Below the pieces are notes generated by a model that saw only the letters and a program-made list of their open reading frames with translations, made no database searches and had not been told where the DNA came from. The position numbers and the translations under genes were made by a program. Of a stretch of DNA of 13,983 bases, positions 6,785-13,983 are shown piece by piece. The stretch is taken from assembly GCA_013316495.1 (NCBI GenBank), contig WSMP01000028.1:1-13983 (forward strand), written 5' to 3'. This DNA is from Angelakisella sp. Lineage in GTDB: Bacteria; Bacillota; Clostridia; Oscillospirales; Ruminococcaceae. Position 1 is the stretch's first letter, and the number at the start of each line of letters is the position of its first letter.

Positions 6785-7573
6785 TCATCCTTTCATATAG
6801 CCCACCATCCGGGCCCTAAGTTTCTTTATCAGCTTGCGGTTGATTTGGCCGATGCGCTGCTCGCTGACCCCCATCACCTGGCCAATTTCCTTCATGGTCA
6901 GCTCCTCGTAGTAGTAGAGGGAGAGGACGGTGCGCTCCTGCTGGTTCAGCTCGTCGATGGCCCTGGCCAGCTCCTGGCGCAGCTCCTGCTCATCCATCTG
7001 CTCCTCCGGGCCCATGCTGTCCTCCTGGAGCCTAAAGTGGTTCATCTGCACCGGGGCGGAAAGCAGCGCCTCAAAGGAGTACATGCTCTCCCCGGACATC
7101 TCATAGACGCATTTATCGTATTTGGCGAGGCTCATCCCCAGGCGGCTGGCGATCTCCTCCCTGGTGGGAGGGCGGCCCAGCTCCCCGGTAAGCTGCTCCT
7201 CCGCCTTGCTGATAATAATATCGGTTTGGCGCACCCGCCGGGGCAGCCAGTCCTGCTTGCGGACATAATCAATAATGGCGCCCCGCACCTTGGTAAAGGC
7301 GTAGGTGGAAAACTTCACCCCCTGGTTGGGGTCGTACCGTTCCAGGCTGTCAATAAGGGCGATGGCCCCGTGGTTTACCATCTCCTCCACCGAGGCGTAT
7401 TTGTGGTAGGTGCTGCTCATCTTCACCGCCACCGATTTGGCGATGTAGCTGTAGTGCATCACCAGGCGGTTCCTAAGCTCTACCGAGCCGGTTTCCTTAT
7501 ACTGGCGCATCAGGAGCTCCGGGTCCTCCTGGGTATCCAGCAGTGGTTCCTTGTAGTCCAGTTCTACGGCCAT
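6785..7573 (-). CDS. sigD: Flagellar/motility RNA polymerase sigma factor SigD (FliA, sigma-28)
   Basis: SigD directs transcription of late flagellar, chemotaxis and autolysin genes. With the chosen start the protein has 262 residues, close to the usual 250-260. Region 2 (about 33-116) contains LIDSLERYDPNQGVKFSTYA and the DWLPRRVR segment typical of FliA/SigD/WhiG. Region 3 follows (about 120-175), and region 4 (about 205-255) has a clear helix-turn-helix, LTMKEIGQVMGVSEQRIGQI. The ATG at 7573 is preferred because GGGAG lies about 10 bases upstream. ATGs at 7597 and 7606 are in frame but have no well-placed ribosome site. It follows flhA after 37 bases. No anti-sigma FlgM is in the window. 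Confidence 0.95.
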   Translation of the reverse strand: MAVELDYKEPLLDTQEDPELLMRQYKETGSVELRNRLVMHYSYIAKSVAVKMSSTYHKYASVEEMVNHGAIALIDSLERYDPNQGVKFSTYAFTKVRGAIIDYVRKQDWLPRRVRQTDIIISKAEEQLTGELGRPPTREEIASRLGMSLAKYDKCVYEMSGESMYSFEALLSAPVQMNHFRLQEDSMGPEEQMDEQELRQELARAIDELNQQERTVLSLYYYEELTMKEIGQVMGVSEQRIGQINRKLIKKLRARMVGYMKG

Positions 7574-7610
7574 GGGCCCTTCACTCCCTTCTTTCATGAT
7601 CTCCATAAAA

Positions 7611-9665
7611 TCACGGCTGGGGCAGGACGATGTTCCCCAGGGCCTGGATCTTTACGTCGGTGTCAATCTCGTTAAAAGAGAGTACGGTGGCCCCCAGATA
7701 GAACTGGTCCACCAGCTTTTTGAAGTAGACCCGGACAATGGGGGAGGTGAGGATGATGGGGGTGGTGACCAGGTCCTTGATTTTGTCGATTTCCCGCGTG
7801 GCGGCGGTGATGATGCCCTGAATCACCTGGGGCTCCAAAGCCAGGTAGGAGCCGGTGTCCATCCGCTTTACCGAGCCCATAATCTGGTTTTCGATGCCGG
7901 CGTCCAGGCTGATGACCTTCAGCTGCCCCGCCTCGGCGAACCGGTGGGTGATGGCCCGCTTCAGGGACTGGCGGACATACTCGGTGAGCATATCCATATC
8001 CTTGACGGTGGTGCCGTAGTCGGCCAGGGTTTCCAGAATGGTCTCGATATCCCGGATGGGGACCCCCTCCCGCAGCAGGCTGCACAGCACCTTTTGGAGG
8101 GTGCCCACAGTGATGATGGCGGGGATGGTGTCGTTCACCAGCGCCTCGTTTGTGCGCCGGAGGTTGGCAAGGATATTCCCCACCTCCTGGCGGCTGAGAA
8201 GCTCGTGGGCGTGGTTTTTGATAACCTCCGAAAGGTGGGTGATGATCACCGACGTGGGGTCGATGAGGGTGTATCCGGCCAGCTCCGCCTTCACCCGGCG
8301 GTCCTCGCTGATCCACTTGGCGGCGATGCCGAAGGCCGGCTCCACCGTCTCGATGCCCTCCAGGGTGTCGTGGTCCGGGTCGGGGGCCAGGGCCAGGTAA
8401 TGGTCCACCAGCACCTCCCCCTGGGCCACCTGCTCCCCCTTGATGCTGATGGAATATTGGTTGGGGTTCAACTGGCCGCTGTCCTTGAGGCGGACCGAGG
8501 GGAACACAAGGCCCATCTCCTGGACAAACTGCTTACGGAACATGACCACCCGGTCCACAAAGCTGCCGCCGCTTCCCTCGTCCACCAGGGGGATAAGGCT
8601 GTATCCAAACTCCATAGAGATTTGGTCCACATTGAGAAGACCATAGACGTTGTCGATGTTTTTGTAGAAGTCCGCTTCGCTGGTGACCTCCTCCTTGATG
8701 GCGGGGCCTTCCACCGCCGCCACCGCCTTCTTCTGCTGGCTGCGCATCAGCACCACGCCCAGGGCCATAAGCATCGCGGACATGGTGAGCACCTGGGGGA
8801 TCGGGAAGCCGATAAAGCAGAGACAGACCATTGCCAGGGAGGCCATGATGAGCACCATGGGCTGGCTGGTAAACTGGTGGATGACGTCCTCGTTGAGGTT
8901 ATTCTCCGAAGCGGAGCGGGTGACGATCATACCGGTGGCCACCGAGATAAGGAGAGCCGGAACCTGGGACATGAGGCCGTCGCCCACGGTGGCGGTGGAG
9001 TAGACGCTCAGGATGGTGCCAAAATCCCCCACCTTGGTGATAAAGCCTACGATGATGCCACCCACCAGGTTGATGAAGGTGGTGACCAGGGACATGATGG
9101 CGTCGCCCTTGACGAACTTGGAGGCACCGTCCATGGAGCCGAAGAAGTCCGCTTCCCGCTGGATGTCGCTGCGGCGCTGGCGGGCGGTTTCCTCGTCGAT
9201 GAGGCCGGAGCTGAGGTCGGCGTCAATGGCCATCTGCTTACCGGGCATGGCGTCCAGGGTGAAACGGGCGGAGACCTCGGCCACACGCTCGGAGCCCTTG
9301 GTGATGACCAAAAACTGCACCAACACGATGATGAGGAAGATCACCAGACCTACCACCACATCCCCCTGGATGACGAACTCACCGAAGGTCTTTACCACCT
9401 CCCCGGCGTATCCCTGGTTTTTCAGGATGCTCCGGGTGGAGGAGATGTTCAGCGAGAGGCGAAACAGGGTGGTGATAAGCAGCAGAGAGGGGTAGATGGA
9501 AAATTCCAGCGCTCTCCTTATGTACATGGTGGTCAGAAGAATCACAAAGGAGAGTGTCAGGTTTGCGATAAACATGAAGTCCAAAAGCCAGGTGGGGAGC
9601 GGTATGATGATAAGGAAGATAACTCCCACCACAAAGGCGGAAATGACGTTGTTAAACAGCTTCAA
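7611..9665 (-). CDS. flhA: Flagellar biosynthesis protein FlhA (export gate)
   Basis: FlhA is the large membrane protein of the flagellar type III export gate; its C-terminal domain forms the cytoplasmic ring that docks chaperone-substrate complexes. The 684-residue protein has the usual length. About eight hydrophobic segments fill residues 10-310. The family signature region RALEFSIYPSLLLITTLFRL (51-70) is followed by GEFVIQGDVVVGLVIF and then the FHIPEP loop with TKGSERVAEVSARFTLDAMP (122-141). The soluble domain runs from about 335 to the end. The start is a TTG that touches the flhB TAA with no gap; AAGAAGGA at the end of flhB, about 10 bases away, can serve it. The next gene is sigD, not flhF as in Bacillus. 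Confidence 0.97.
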   Translation of the reverse strand: MKLFNNVISAFVVGVIFLIIIPLPTWLLDFMFIANLTLSFVILLTTMYIRRALEFSIYPSLLLITTLFRLSLNISSTRSILKNQGYAGEVVKTFGEFVIQGDVVVGLVIFLIIVLVQFLVITKGSERVAEVSARFTLDAMPGKQMAIDADLSSGLIDEETARQRRSDIQREADFFGSMDGASKFVKGDAIMSLVTTFINLVGGIIVGFITKVGDFGTILSVYSTATVGDGLMSQVPALLISVATGMIVTRSASENNLNEDVIHQFTSQPMVLIMASLAMVCLCFIGFPIPQVLTMSAMLMALGVVLMRSQQKKAVAAVEGPAIKEEVTSEADFYKNIDNVYGLLNVDQISMEFGYSLIPLVDEGSGGSFVDRVVMFRKQFVQEMGLVFPSVRLKDSGQLNPNQYSISIKGEQVAQGEVLVDHYLALAPDPDHDTLEGIETVEPAFGIAAKWISEDRRVKAELAGYTLIDPTSVIITHLSEVIKNHAHELLSRQEVGNILANLRRTNEALVNDTIPAIITVGTLQKVLCSLLREGVPIRDIETILETLADYGTTVKDMDMLTEYVRQSLKRAITHRFAEAGQLKVISLDAGIENQIMGSVKRMDTGSYLALEPQVIQGIITAATREIDKIKDLVTTPIILTSPIVRVYFKKLVDQFYLGATVLSFNEIDTDVKIQALGNIVLPQP

Positions 9666-10727
9666 TTACTTCAGTTCCTTCTTCTTCAGGCTATAGACAA
9701 ACGCCAGCACCTCGGCAACCGGCTGGTAGAAGCGGTCCGGGATCTCCCGGTCCAGGTCCACCGCCTCGTAAAGGCCGCGGGCCAGCGGCTTGTTTTCGGT
9801 GATAAAGACGCCGTTTTCCTGGGCCACCGCCACAATGCGCAGGGCCAGGCTGTCCGCCCCCTTGGCGACCACCACCGGCGCGCTGCTGCGCTGGGGATCG
9901 TACTTGAGGGCAACGGCGAAGTGGGTGGGGTTTCGGATAACCACATCGGCGCCGGGCACCTTCTGCATCATACGCTGACGGGCCTGGGCCTGCTGGCGCT
10001 CCCGGATCTTTCCCTTCACCTGGGGGTCGCCTTCGGTTTGCTTGTACTCCTCCTTCAGCTCCTGCTTGCTCATCCGGAGGTTCTTTTCGTAGTCCCACCA
10101 CTGGTAAAAGTAGTCCGCCGCGGCTACAAAGGCCATAACAATGGCCGCGGACTTTGCAATCTCCAACACAATGTTGGCGGTAAAGGCCATCCCCTGGAGG
10201 GGCTCCATGTCCATCAGCCGGGGAAAGGCCCAGAATTCGTCCCGGAATTGGAGCCAGATGATGTACCCCAGGACGATGATTTTGGCAAGGGATTTCAGCA
10301 GCTCCACCACGCCCCGCATCGAGAACATCTTTTTGATGCCTTCGATGGGATTGAGGCGGCTGAACTTGGGGGCGGCGCTCTTCATGGTGAAGAGCCCCCG
10401 TGTCTGGGCCAGGGTGGCAATGACCGACACCGCCCCGCAAACAAGAAGCAGGGGCATGGCCGCCACCGCAAAGACCCCGCAGCCCTGAATAAAATACCGG
10501 ATGGCGTCGGAGGTGATAATCTCATCCACCGTGGCCGCCTGGTAGAAGTAGTTGCGGATGCTCCACTCCAGGGCCCGCAGAATGTAGGGCGCCAGGAGCT
10601 TCAGCCCGTAGAAGGAGACCAGCAGGGAAAAGACCACGCCAATCTCCCGGCTTTGGAAGACATTACCTTTCTTACGTTCGTCCTGTCTTCGTTTGGGTGT
10701 TGCTTTTTCGGTTTTCTCGCCGGCCAA
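9666..10727 (-). CDS. flhB: Flagellar biosynthesis protein FlhB (export substrate-specificity switch)
   Basis: FlhB is an export-gate membrane protein whose cytoplasmic domain cleaves itself to switch export from rod/hook to filament substrates. The 353-residue protein starts with the typical EKTEKATPKRR segment, then has four hydrophobic segments (about 28-50, 82-108, 143-160 and 184-206). The conserved NPTH is at 266-269 and cleavage is expected after N266. The start is a TTG: the frame has a TGA two codons upstream and no ATG, and GGGGGG lies about 8 bases before it. It follows fliR by 49 bases and touches flhA. Unlike in some clostridia, FliR and FlhB are separate proteins here. Confidence 0.97.
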   Translation of the reverse strand: MAGEKTEKATPKRRQDERKKGNVFQSREIGVVFSLLVSFYGLKLLAPYILRALEWSIRNYFYQAATVDEIITSDAIRYFIQGCGVFAVAAMPLLLVCGAVSVIATLAQTRGLFTMKSAAPKFSRLNPIEGIKKMFSMRGVVELLKSLAKIIVLGYIIWLQFRDEFWAFPRLMDMEPLQGMAFTANIVLEIAKSAAIVMAFVAAADYFYQWWDYEKNLRMSKQELKEEYKQTEGDPQVKGKIRERQQAQARQRMMQKVPGADVVIRNPTHFAVALKYDPQRSSAPVVVAKGADSLALRIVAVAQENGVFITENKPLARGLYEAVDLDREIPDRFYQPVAEVLAFVYSLKKKELK

Positions 10728-10776
10728 GCATCATCCCCCCTTTTTCACCCGAATCGTTTTGGCTCCGCCTTGCTCT

Positions 10777-11565
10777 TTACCCTGGCGCGCCGGCCAGGGC
10801 AGAAAAGGCGTATTGCAGGTTTTCCATCATCAGCCGCATATAATTGTCGGTAAAGGAGGCGACGGGGCTGGAAAAGGCCAGCAGCAGTATCATCCCCAGT
10901 ATCATCTTAAACTGGATATTGATGACAAAGATGTGAATCTGGGGAATCAGCTTCATCAGCACCCCCATGGACAGCTCCAGCACAAACTCCGCCGCCATAA
11001 AGGGCAGCACCAGCCGCAGGGCCAGGGAGAAGGTGGAAACAAAGAGGTCGATGAAGAACCTGGCGCTCTCCTGGGAGAAAGAGAAGGCTCCCGCCGGAAG
11101 GACCTGGAAGGAATCGGCAAAGATACGGATAAGGAGCAGGTGGCTGTCGGTGCAGAAAATATAGAGGAGAAAGAGGATGTTGAGGAAGGTGCCGGATACC
11201 GACATTTGGATGCTGGTGCCAGGGTCGAAGACCTTTGCCATGGACATGCCGAAGTGGGTGTCCATCAGGTCCCCGGCGAAGAAAAGCATATAGTAAAAAA
11301 TTTGGAAGACATACCCGCAGCAGAAGCCCACCAGCAGCTCCCCCACTATCCCCACCGCCAGCTCCAGGGAGTTTTCCGCCGCCAAGCCGGTGACGGTAAT
11401 CCCCGGCGCGATGAGGGCCGTAAGGAGAAAGGTGAGCCCCGCCCGCACCGGCGCGGGGACGTTGCGGCGGGCAAGGAGGGGGTTCATCCCCAAAAGGCCC
11501 CCCATCCGGGCAAAGACCAAAAGCCATGCCGCGGAGTTCATGGAGATTTCGTTAAAGCCAATCAT
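10777..11565 (-). CDS. fliR: Flagellar biosynthesis protein FliR (export gate)
   Basis: FliR joins FliP and FliQ in the helical export-gate core through which flagellar proteins leave the cell. The 262-residue protein is hydrophobic along most of its length with about six membrane segments. Family features include FARMGGLLGMNPLLARRNVP (19-38), the GELLVGFCCGYVFQ segment, the DLMDTHFGMSMA segment and FMAAEFVLELSMG. The ATG lies one base after the fliQ stop (TAG-G-ATG), which suggests coupled translation. A 49-base gap follows before flhB. Length and features are normal. Confidence 0.95.
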   Translation of the reverse strand: MIGFNEISMNSAAWLLVFARMGGLLGMNPLLARRNVPAPVRAGLTFLLTALIAPGITVTGLAAENSLELAVGIVGELLVGFCCGYVFQIFYYMLFFAGDLMDTHFGMSMAKVFDPGTSIQMSVSGTFLNILFLLYIFCTDSHLLLIRIFADSFQVLPAGAFSFSQESARFFIDLFVSTFSLALRLVLPFMAAEFVLELSMGVLMKLIPQIHIFVINIQFKMILGMILLLAFSSPVASFTDNYMRLMMENLQYAFSALAGAPG

Positions 11566-11566
11566 C

Positions 11567-11830
11567 CTACAGCCCCGCCATAATGCGGAACAGCCGCTGG
11601 ACCAAATCGTCCATCAGGGTCATCATCCAGGAGCCCAGAATAATCAGCAGCAGGGCGATGGCCAGAACCTTTGGGACAAAGGTAAGGGTCTGCTCGTGAA
11701 TCTGGGTAGCCGCCTGGAAGATGGCGATAACCAGACCGATGGCGATGCTGATAACCAGCATGGGGGCCGAGAGCTTCAGGGCCACCAAAAGGGATTCCTG
11801 GAGGATTGCCAGCACATCCCCTTGGGTCAC
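11567..11830 (-). CDS. fliQ: Flagellar biosynthesis protein FliQ (export gate)
   Basis: FliQ is the small export-gate subunit packed around FliP and FliR. It has 87 residues, the usual size, with two hydrophobic helices (about 16-39 and 52-72). Typical features are QESLLVALKLSAPML near the start, the loop QAATQIHEQTLTFVPK (39-54), and a C-terminal MTLMDDLVQRLF. The start is a GTG with a very strong AAAGGAGGTG site about 9 bases upstream. It is separated from fliP by 92 bases, the longest gap of this operon, and is followed one base after its stop by fliR. Confidence 0.96.
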   Translation of the reverse strand: MTQGDVLAILQESLLVALKLSAPMLVISIAIGLVIAIFQAATQIHEQTLTFVPKVLAIALLLIILGSWMMTLMDDLVQRLFRIMAGL

Positions 11831-11878
11831 GCCTCACCACCTCCTTTGGTACTTGCCGCAGGGCCGCTTTGATAAGAA

Positions 11879-11899
11879 ATCGCCGGTTTTTCCGACGAT
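11879..11899 (-). other. Hairpin in the fliP-fliQ gap
   Basis: On the minus strand ATCGTCGG and CCGGCGAT pair over 8 positions with one G-U wobble around an AAAAA loop. The tail is TTCTTATC, too short in U for a good terminator. It sits 24 bases after the fliP stop and about 49 bases before the fliQ start. It might weaken read-through, mark an RNA processing site, or be chance. Confidence 0.35.
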
Positions 11900-11922
11900 G
11901 AGGAAACGTGTTTTTGCCGCTG

Positions 11923-12750
11923 CTAATGAAAACCTGTCACCAGGGTGCTGATGGTCAGTCCCCAGCCGTCCACCAGGACGAACATCATAATCTTAAAGGG
12001 AAGGGAAATCATGGAGGGCGGCAGCATCACCATGCCCATGGACATAAGCGTGCTGGAAACCACCATGTCAATGATGAGGAAGGGGATATAGATGAGGAAG
12101 CCCATGGTGAAGGCCCGTTTCAGCTCGCTGGTAATAAAGGCTGGCACCACAATCTGCATATCCAGCTCCAGCAGGCCCTCCTGGGTGGTCGGCATCATCA
12201 CTTCCTGGCCGGTGCGCTGGTTGGAGATGGTGAGGAACAGGTTCAGGTCGTTGGCGTACACCTGGCGGATCATAAAGCCCTTGATGGGCGTTTCCGCCGT
12301 CTCCAGGGCCTCCTGCACCGTCAGCGTGCCCTCCCGGTAGGGTTTATAGGCGGTTTCGTTGATTTGGCTGAAGGTGGGCCACATGATGAAAAGGGTCAAA
12401 AAGAGAGCCAGTCCCACCAGCACCTGGTTGGGGGGGGATTGCTGGGTCCCCAGGGCGCTGCGCAGAAACGAAAGGACGATGACGATGCGGGTAAAGCTGG
12501 TCATCATCATCAGAAGGGAGGGAGCCAGTGCCAGCAGGGTCACCAGCAGCAGCGCCTCCAGCACCCCAAAGGACTTTTCCGTCCCATCGCCGGAGCCCAA
12601 ATCCACCGTCACCGAGGCGGCGTAGGCCGTCACCGAAAGACAGACCACCAGCACCACCGTCAGCGCCAGGGAGAGGAGCAGCCGCTTTTTAAGCCGCCGC
12701 AGCTCCGCCTTCTTCCGCTGAATCTTCGCGTTCATCCTAGCTGTTTTCAT
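11923..12750 (-). CDS. fliP: Flagellar biosynthesis protein FliP (export gate)
   Basis: FliP is the main subunit of the export-gate pore complex. With the chosen start it has 275 residues, longer than the usual 220-250. A basic N-terminal stretch (1-23, 11 Lys/Arg) precedes a signal-peptide-like helix ending in AYAAS (24-45). Four membrane segments follow, including SFTRIVIVLSFLRSALGTQQ (85-104). The family signature PAFITSELKRAF is at 203-214 and LVDGWGL near the end. The ATG at 12750 overlaps the fliO end by 14 bases and has AGGGG 7 bases upstream. An ATG at 12735, one base after the fliO stop, is the alternative (270 residues). The frame stays open to a farther ATG at 12882, but that stretch lies inside fliO and looks non-native. 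Confidence 0.94.
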   Translation of the reverse strand: MKTARMNAKIQRKKAELRRLKKRLLLSLALTVVLVVCLSVTAYAASVTVDLGSGDGTEKSFGVLEALLLVTLLALAPSLLMMMTSFTRIVIVLSFLRSALGTQQSPPNQVLVGLALFLTLFIMWPTFSQINETAYKPYREGTLTVQEALETAETPIKGFMIRQVYANDLNLFLTISNQRTGQEVMMPTTQEGLLELDMQIVVPAFITSELKRAFTMGFLIYIPFLIIDMVVSSTLMSMGMVMLPPSMISLPFKIMMFVLVDGWGLTISTLVTGFH

Positions 12751-13156
12751 CTTGCTGCCCCTGCTGCCTCCCTTCGGTCCACCCTTTAACAGCGGACTGG
12801 AGGGCGGCGGAAAAATCTCTGCCGGCGGCCGCCGCCGGGTTTGGCGCTTCCTCCGGGTAATCCGCCGGGTCCAGCTCCCCAATGGGCTGGATGCACTGGG
12901 GGGTCACCCCCAAAAGCCAGACCCTCTCCCCTGTCCGCACAATCATCAGGGTGCGGTCCGGGCCGATGGCGGCGCGCTCCAGCACCTGTATGCTTCCCCC
13001 GGTGGCGCCGCGGCTGCGGTAATAGCCGCCCAGCCACCGGGTGCAGAACCAGGCCGCCAAAAGCACCAGGCCAAAGAGCAGCAGCCCCCCCAGCAGGGAG
13101 AGGACCACCGAGCCGGAGCCCGGCTGCTGGAGCAGTTCCATTCCTTCCTGTTCCAT
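12737..13156 (-). CDS. fliO: Flagellar biosynthesis protein FliO
   Basis: FliO is a small membrane protein that helps FliP assemble in the export gate. The 139-residue protein has one membrane helix (about 15-40) and a small cytoplasmic domain with the family pattern SIQVLERAAIGPDRTLMIVR and GERVWLLGV (about 55-84). A flexible, charged C-terminal tail follows. Its place between cheY and fliP matches other Firmicutes. The start at 13156 lies 10 bases after the cheY stop but has no good ribosome site. An ATG five codons later has AGGAAGGA directly against it, which is too close. The N-terminus is therefore uncertain by five residues. The end overlaps fliP. Confidence 0.9.
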   Translation of the reverse strand: MEQEGMELLQQPGSGSVVLSLLGGLLLFGLVLLAAWFCTRWLGGYYRSRGATGGSIQVLERAAIGPDRTLMIVRTGERVWLLGVTPQCIQPIGELDPADYPEEAPNPAAAAGRDFSAALQSAVKGWTEGRQQGQQDENS

Positions 13157-13166
13157 CTGGATTTAT

Positions 13167-13529
13167 TTAACCCAGAATCTTCTGGACGGTTTGGAGGATG
13201 CGGTCCGGCTTAAAGGGCTTGACGATAAAGTCCATCGCCCCCAGGCGGATGGCCTCCACCACCATAGCCTCCTGGCCCATGGCGGAGCACATCACAACCT
13301 TGGCCCCGCCGTCCATCCCCTTGATGGCCTGGAGGGCCTGGATGCCGTCCATGTTGGGCATGGTGATGTCCATGATCACCAGGTCGGGATGCTCCTTTCC
13401 GTAGGTATCCACCGCCTGCTGGCCATCCCCGGCCTCGATCAGTTCGGTGTAGCCCGCCTTGGTCAGGCAGTTTTTGATGGTCATTCTCATAAATGCAGCA
13501 TCGTCTACCAGCATGATCTTCTTACCCAT
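13167..13529 (-). CDS. cheY: Chemotaxis response regulator CheY
   Basis: CheY carries the chemotaxis signal: CheA phosphorylates it and CheY-P binds the motor switch. The 120-residue protein is a single receiver domain. Key residues are D9 and D10, phosphoacceptor D54 in VIMDITMPNMDG, S82 and K104 in FIVKPF; F101 stands where many CheY proteins have Tyr. The ATG at 13529 has AAAGGAG about 9 bases upstream. The 57-base gap before it is A/T-rich and contains TATAAA on the minus strand, without a matching -35 box. The position directly after fliY and before fliO is the same as in the Bacillus fla/che operon. Confidence 0.96.
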   Translation of the reverse strand: MGKKIMLVDDAAFMRMTIKNCLTKAGYTELIEAGDGQQAVDTYGKEHPDLVIMDITMPNMDGIQALQAIKGMDGGAKVVMCSAMGQEAMVVEAIRLGAMDFIVKPFKPDRILQTVQKILG

Positions 13530-13586
13530 GGTACCATCTCCTTTTACGATTCAAAATCTTTTGTCTTTTTTATAATTCCGTTAAAC

Positions 13587-13983
13587 TCAAGAATTTTCTT
13601 CCTTCAGGCTTTCCAAAAGCTCTCTGGTTCCCAGGATTTCGGTGATGCGCACCCCGAAGTTGTCGTCAATCACCACTACGTCGCCGCGGGCCAGCAGCCT
13701 GCCGTTTACCACAATATCCACCGGGGCGCCGGCCTGCTTATCCAGCTCGATTACGGTGCCCTGTCCAAACTCGATGACCTCTTTGATCTTCCGCTTGGCG
13801 GAGCCGATTTCCACGGTCACATCCAGGGAGACCCCCATCAGCAGGTCCATGTTACCGTTGGTGGCGGGGTTGGGGGATGCCTGGATGCTGAACTGGGGGA
13901 ACTGGGTGTTTTGGACATTCACCGGGGGCTGGTGGAGCACCTGGTTCGGGTGCTGTGCCGCCGCCTCCGGCGCGCCGTAGGGC
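13587..13983 (-). CDS. fliY: Flagellar motor switch protein FliY/FliN, C-terminal part (5' end outside window)
   Basis: FliN-type domains build the lower C-ring of the motor; in Firmicutes the FliY form also carries CheC-like CheY-P phosphatase sites. About 131 residues are visible and the frame is open to the right edge, so the GTG at 13940 is not taken as the start. The last 80 or so residues are a standard FliN domain, with LLMGVSLDVTVEIGSAKRKI, EFGQGTVIELDK, VNGRLLARGDVVVIDDNFGV and RITEI. The segment before it, PVNVQNTQFPQFS, preceded by an Ala/Gln/Pro-rich linker, resembles the region that joins the CheC-like and FliN domains in FliY. Whether the CheC-like part exists lies outside the window. 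A plain FliN is the alternative. Confidence 0.9.
   Translation of the reverse strand, partial: PYGAPEAAAQHPNQVLHQPPVNVQNTQFPQFSIQASPNPATNGNMDLLMGVSLDVTVEIGSAKRKIKEVIEFGQGTVIELDKQAGAPVDIVVNGRLLARGDVVVIDDNFGVRITEILGTRELLESLKEENS

Noticed and set aside
10780..10799. A 7-base-pair GC-rich hairpin at the end of fliR
   Set aside because: It lies in the last fliR codons and is not followed by a T tract in the direction of transcription, so it is not a terminator.
7572..10853. A 1093-codon open frame on the plus strand
   Set aside because: It is the exact codon-on-codon antisense of flhA and flhB, is rich in His, Gly, Gln and Asp as expected of such shadows, and shows no recognisable domain. The sense genes are certain.
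12751..12882. An upstream extension of fliP to an ATG at 12882
   Set aside because: It would add 44 Arg/Pro/Gly-rich residues that overlap the fliO coding region and do not look like any FliP N-terminus.
13530..13586. A promoter before cheY (TATAAA on the minus strand)
   Set aside because: The gap is A/T-rich so the hexamer is expected by chance, and there is no -35 box or SigD-type element at correct spacing.
1..13983. tRNA, rRNA, riboswitch, CRISPR, insertion sequence, phage or defence genes
   Set aside because: Coding density is very high with recognised flagellar and chemotaxis genes, and none of the short gaps holds structures or repeats of these kinds.

Overview
The window is a flagellar and chemotaxis locus from a GC-rich member of the Firmicutes, most likely a motile clostridial bacterium of the Oscillospiraceae type. 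The evidence is a gene set found together in Firmicutes (CheC, CheD, a FliY-type FliN, and FliA/SigD-type sigma factor), strong AGGAGG-type ribosome binding sites, and protein sequences that fit clostridial families. The species cannot be named from this sequence.

Left part (1-3949, + strand): the 3' part of cheA (cut by the window edge), cheW, a 172-base gap with a probable terminator and a possible promoter, then cheR and cheB. These encode the receptor-coupled kinase, its adaptor, and the methyltransferase/methylesterase pair that adapts the receptors.

Middle (3950-4082): a convergent junction with two tandem A/T-rich hairpins followed by a strong bidirectional terminator.

Right part (4083-13983, - strand, transcribed right to left): fliY/fliN (5' end outside the window), cheY, fliO, fliP, fliQ, fliR, flhB, flhA, sigD, two rod/hook-basal-body genes of the FlgF/FlgG family, cheC and cheD. 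Gaps are short or absent, with several overlaps, so this reads as the distal part of one large fla/che operon. FliO-P-Q-R with FlhB-FlhA form the export gate, FliY is part of the motor switch, CheY is the signal that reaches the switch, SigD drives late flagellar and chemotaxis genes, the rod proteins form the axial structure, and CheC/CheD tune CheY-P and receptor deamidation.

The order resembles the Bacillus fla/che operon, but flhF and flhG are missing between flhA and sigD, and the che genes are split over two converging units. I see no RNA gene, CRISPR array, insertion sequence, phage gene or clearly new system. The findings are mainly regulatory structures and departures from the usual gene order. 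No stretch longer than 300 bases lacks a gene.
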